A stretch of 64,000 nucleotides of DNA, from contig JAWQUS010000020.1 of NCBI GenBank assembly GCA_036365455.1, forward strand, positions 1,833,001 to 1,897,000, in the 5' to 3' direction. A program made the position numbers and the translations under genes. The stretch's first letter is position 1. The number at the start of each line of letters is the position of its first letter. The notes below the pieces were generated by a model that was not told where the DNA came from, did no database searches, and saw only the letters and a program-made list of their open reading frames with translations. This document shows positions 49,401-55,400 of this stretch, in pieces. The stretch is from Macrosoma leucophasiata. Its lineage: Eukaryota > Arthropoda > Insecta > Lepidoptera > Hedylidae.

Positions 49401-52400
49401 CTAAGCCTCCGCATAAAGGGCATAATGCCATTGGATGTTTTCGCATTTACTACCGTCCCGTTGGAATGGTTTGACTGCCATTGTTCTGTTGACGGAGTGC
49501 ACTAGTGAGATAATTCTCTTCCTAGAAAAAAAATCTTCCTCTACTGAGCGGTGGGGTCGACACGTCCCAACGCCAAAATTGTAAGTAAAATGAAAAAAAG
49601 CTATCATATTCCGGTTCATGTTCATAGAGCACTTATATGCAGGCTTTCCCCTCTCTCAAAGTACAAGCCCAAAAGTTCCTGCGCCTGTCGCCCAGATGTT
49701 TAAATGTGTGCGTGAAATTGGTCATGTATTTTGTTAAATTCAAAGTGTGAGTTTCGTAGTAATAGACTATTTTTGTAGTGTATGTGGGTGTATTACACAT
49801 AGTTCCCCCTGCAAAAAATGACAGACTGTTTTGCATCGGTAATAAACGCTATTAGCTACTCCCCTCTGGTCCGCCGCGGCCGGTGGCCCGTGTTGCTCTA
49901 TGTTCCGGTTAAAGGAACATTTTCAAGTATATACGGCTAAATACTTAATTGTCACTTAAATCTAAGTGGGACTAAAAAGTCTTCTGTCTTTATAAATAAA
50001 GATCCGGACGAATTGAGAACCTCCTCCTTTTTTCGAAGTCGGTTATAAATACGTTCAAACGATAGAGATAGAGCACATTTGAAGGTTGCTTAAAATTGAG
50101 TGACGTTTGAGTATTCGGCCAATAGTCTGTTATTGTCAGTAGAATAGATAATAATACGAGTATGAAAGCAGCTTATTTGGATATGTACGGTTCGGATGAT
50201 TTAGTAATTAGACCTCTAGCCAATCTGATCCGCAAACAGGTTTGCTGTATTGATTTCATTAGCGGTAGGATTCGGTCAACTAGATTAATTATATGTACGT
50301 ACGTTTACGACAAATTTGCATAAAGTTTCAATCAGAATACTTCACAACGTACAAGCGTATTTTAGGAAAATATAAAAACTTGATTGGCCTCAATGATTCG
50401 CTTAATCAAGCTTTTACATTTTACCAAAACACGCAATATTCATGCATTAATTGAAAACGTAAAAGCATTAAATGCCTAAGGTCTAGGGTTGCTGATCCCC
50501 GGTTCGATCCCCGGTTCGAGATCTATGAGCGATAAAGGTAATCTTACTGGTGATAGAGTAGGCACCACCACATTACCTAATTTATCTACCGCTAAATGGT
50601 AGTGCACACAGTCAGCACTATCGTCACAATGCAGACACTGGGCTAAAATTCCATACAAACGCTTATTCTGGTTGCCTACTACACAGACATCAATCAGGAC
50701 TACTCAGGACGTGTTTTTACACGCACACACACATTTGCCCGCTCGCAACCTCAGTGCACGAGGCTGCCGGAATGGTACTCGAGGGGAGGTGCGGGCTGCA
50801 GGAGGGGAAATCAGGCGGGGAAATCAGGCGGGACGTCGAAATGTGCATTCTATACGTAGTATTATTACGTAATAATATTCTCTGCTATCGTGTTCCGGTT
50901 AGATGGTAATGTATGGCCCCCGTAATAACTACGTGACCAATGACCATACATTACCATCTAACCGGCACAGAAACATAACAGGTAAGGTCTCAACGGTAAG
51001 CCAACGCATCTGCATTTTGACCTCTGTTTTCTAAAGGTTGAAGTCATCACTGAACATCTATGTGAACTGCATGCTTGTTTTTCATCAATTTTTAATAAAT
51101 GGTGAGTTTACTGCTTATATTTTATCAAACACCGAGAGTGCTAAAGAAAAGGCGTATACTCAATATTATATTTTTCGTTTGTAAGGTTTTTACACTCCCG
51201 CTGTGAGTGCCGAAGCGACGGACGAGACGAGAGTGTAAACGACATAATTAGACTTTACGCACCCACTTCCAACGATCCGGAGCGTCACGTTTCAAATGTA
51301 TGCTTTTCGCAGCATACTCTTACATTTCTCATTATTTAGTGTAATCTTATCAAGTATGAAATAAAGTGGCTTATAGTAGATAGCTGATAGGTGATGGAGA
51401 AAATTCAACTCACATTTTGTGTCGCAAACTGCGCAGCAATATTGATTTGTACCTAGTACAAGAAACTATTAAGCAATTAAAACATCGAATAAGGAAGTGT
51501 TAATGAATTATTTTTGGATACATAAGAGAAGAAATGATATCTATAGCATTAAAAGCTATTAATTAAATAAGGCCTACTGAAATTAGATAAAAAATTGTTG
51601 ATGAAACAGCTTTATTTTCAAATAATTAAAATAAGACCAAAGCCAAGGTAGATCTACTGATAGATACTACTAGATATCTGTTAAAACAAAATTACAAAAA
51701 TCTAAAAAATATGCACGTTGAATTGAGAACTCTTTGGTTTGTCGTCGTTTAATAAATCGGTTTTTAATTTCACTTTAGCATTTGTACTGCTTAGGGTTTT
51801 TCTTAAAATCCTTACGACTCTTCTTATAATATACAAGATACACATCCACAGAGATTTAGCTTTTACCGAAACTGAGTATAATCAGAACTTCGAAACCAGT
51901 CCAAACAAGCCTATAGTATTTGTTCCATAACCAACTTTCATTAACAAAGCGTCAAAGTTAGCACCTCATCACTGTATTTTGGATAAAATGAATTAATTGT
52001 TGGCCAACAACGCCATTATCATGGTAATCATGTTTGTGAACGAATTTAAATGCAAATAAGACGGCTCATCTGCGAATTAGTGAGGATACCTGACGAGCTC
52101 GGGTAATTGCAAAATGTCAGCTACATTGTGCTGGTCATTACTGATGTTAATGAGCATCAACAGTTGTTTAAAGGAGCAACGAAAGTTGTTATAAGAGAAT
52201 TTGTTTGTATAAGAGAAACAGCAGTATTTGTGTTAAGAGTTCCACAAAGTAACTTATTTTTATCAGGAATAGTGAAAAAATTTAAAATGAAAGGGATCAT
52301 AATATTTGTTTTATATTGTTTCGCATTAACACATGCTTGTGAAATATATTTTATTTAAAGAAAAATGGAAAGAAAAATTTGACCTTAGGCGGGACTCGAA

Positions 52401-55400
52401 CTCGCGGCCACTGGGAATCTAGTCCAGCCGCTCTTCTCGATTTGTCAAATCTTTCCTTCTCATTTATTACATTGCCACACTGTGCTCGTTAGGCAACCGA
52501 TTTAATAACAAAGTTTATTAAATCGGTTGCCTAACTAGCACAGTGTGGCAACCGATATAATAAACTTTGCAGTTTATTGAATATCGTAAAGAATTAAGGG
52601 TAAAAGCGACTTCTTTACGATATTCAATAAACTGCAAAGTTTATTATATCGGTTGCCTAACTAGCATAGTGTGGCAATAGATGGCGCTGCTGCCACCATA
52701 AGGCAATGCAATAAATGTGAAGGAAAGATTTGACAAATCGGGCAGGACTTCGGTAGCTCAATTGGAAGAGCGGCTGGACTAGATTCCTAGTGGCCGCGAG
52801 TTCGAGTCTCGCCTAAAGTCAAATTGTTCTTTCCATTTTTCTTTCTAATTAAAGAAAAATGGAAAGAACAATTTGACTTGACTTGTCATAATATTGTTAG
52901 TTATTCTACTCCAAAACAATTTCATGGAATATGTTGAACATTAACTTGTCTATGGTAAAGCAACTTTTACTAAAAAATGGAAAGAAACGTTTTGCATGTG
53001 TAGTAAGACACAAGTTAAATTTTTCTTTCCATTTTTTCTCTAAAATGTTTATTGGCATGTGTTAATGCGAAGAATCCAATATAATAAAACGACTACCCCT
53101 AATCTTCAGCTCTTTAAGGCGTCAGAATTTAGGATAGGGAAAAACCGTCTCATGATAAAACCACCGCCACTGCCATTGTCAATCCGCATGCCAATCGTGA
53201 TTGAGGCATATGGTGCAAGATGGCACTTTTGGGAAAGGTCTTATCCAGCGGCGTCTTTGAATTTTTATCCAATAGGCACCGACAGACATCACACAGCCGG
53301 CCAGTAGCTTCGGCTGCTGAATATCTCCAAATGCAACATCATAGTGTGCCAAAAACTCTAGAGTCGTGCATTATTCTGTTCTTTATTCAACAGAAAGAAA
53401 CTCAGCCGGCTCAGCAACAGCTCTCTAATCTCAACTCCACGCAGACGGTTCAGGTCAGCCGCCTCCGCAGCACGCTTCACCATCTTCAGGGCGAACAGAG
53501 CCGGTAAACTTCGTGCGAAGTCCTTCGCTAAGAAAGAGAAGAAAGCCACGCAGACACTCGCTATTGTATTAGGTAAGACCATGTGTTCAACCACCTCATC
53601 ATTTCAGACGATAGACGTCCACTGGTGGACGATAACCTCCACCAAGATCTCTATTGCATCTTAGGAAGGGTATGCCATATAAACGCCACGCTTGACATGT
53701 GTAGATTTTCTCTTTGAAAGGAATTCTGGATGGAATAAAATTAAAACCGATGATACGTCAACGAGACTCTATGAAGTCACCTACGTAAACACCGAAGAAC
53801 TGCTAAATTTTTGTATATAAATACTGTGCTTACGTCTGTGAGACCGCGATCCCTCCTACGGCCTATCTGTGCATTCGGCGCACTTGCGGCCATGATCGAT
53901 GGCAACAAATGGCGGGGTGGGAAGGTAGAGGGAGAGAGAATGCAGCGCGTCGTGTATATTGACAAATATTATTTAAACAAAAATAATTACGTCTCTGACA
54001 TGTATACCACGTCAGTTATACATACACATCCCAATAAGAGGAAACCGACACCTAAATCATTTACTGTCTGTTAGCCACCAAAGGAAACAGGTACCTAAAT
54101 CCCATAATATGGCCAAAGTCCAAATTACTCACATTTTATCTGTGCCAAGTATTTACGTGTATTTGGTTGCGTTCCAAATACCCATTAGATGTCATTACAT
54201 TTCCTAAAAGAAACTCACAGGAAATACGCTTTCTTTTATTTAAAAAGCTCAGCTTCAACAGCAGTGCAGGCAATCATTAGCAAGTCGCCATTCTTTCTTA
54301 ACGATTCCTTGCCTTCGTAACGACAAACGGAAAGATATTTTGCACTTGGTTTTATTTGGTGTCTTTTCTTATCTTTGTTCACTGTGCTGGGCCAACTGAA
54401 ATAAAACTGTAACCATGGATCTATCTTGCTTATAATTTGTCTGCATCGATGAACCGAATTAAATTAAAATGATTTTGCAAATCAACCCGACATTTCGGTC
54501 GCTTTTCAGCTTCCGTAAAGTGTAGTACTAAATATTTACATATAAAATAAAATTCCTATGACGTGTTTCCCCGGCGCTACAATATGGGATTCTTCAAAAC
54601 TGGGGTCAAAAAAAATCCTTCAGAGCTGGCAGCGCGTTGGCAAATCCCCTGGTGTTGCAAATGTTCATAGACGACGGTAACCACTTTCCATCAGGTGGCC
54701 CGTCTGCTTGTCTGTCAATCCTTTGACATAAAAAAATATATTATAAAATATAACAGTACCGATAGGAGAGTTGCAAAAGAAGCTTTTCTCTTTATTTAAC
54801 TTCAACGAAGCCTCAACATCAATACAGATAATCATTTGCAAGACGCCACTATTTACAAACAGTTGCTCCTTGCTTTATAGAAAGAGAATGATATTTTTAT
54901 TTGTTTGTTGAGGTTTCCGAGTTTTTTTTATGTGATGAAGGTTGCAAAAAAACATGCAGTTCACATTGATGTTAAGTGATAACTGCAGCCTATAGACACC
55001 CACACAAAGACCAGAGTTCAAAATGTAGATATGTTGCCACCCCTGAGACCTAAGTTTTTTTATCTCTGTGATAGTTGTTACTACGGAGCCATACAGACGA
55101 ACTGAAGTGATATTCAATTCGTTTTACATATTATGCAACTTTTTTCATTGATTTTAGCAAACGCTTTATCTCAGAGTTACCACACAACCTTACTAAAAGT
55201 CTAGTCTTTTCTTTGGACTTTAGTCTTGCGTTATGATTCAATCTTACTTTACATACGATTTCTTGATATGGTGTTCAAAGTTCAAATTCACTACTTACCA
55301 CTTTATCCGTGCCAGAGAATATGTAATAATTGTCCGTGCTAAATATTTAAACATATTAAAATTTGGTTGAATCCACCTAACCATTAAAATAGGTTATAAA

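Larger units (their letters stand above)
49342..53444 (+). other. Dop2R intron 6
   Basis: Starts GTAAGC and ends CTCCACGCAG. Holds a MITE piece (49430-49570), a foldback family D copy, family A and C pieces and the zig-zag tRNA-like element. 49930-50460 and 51110-52040 show nothing specific. Confidence 0.85.
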
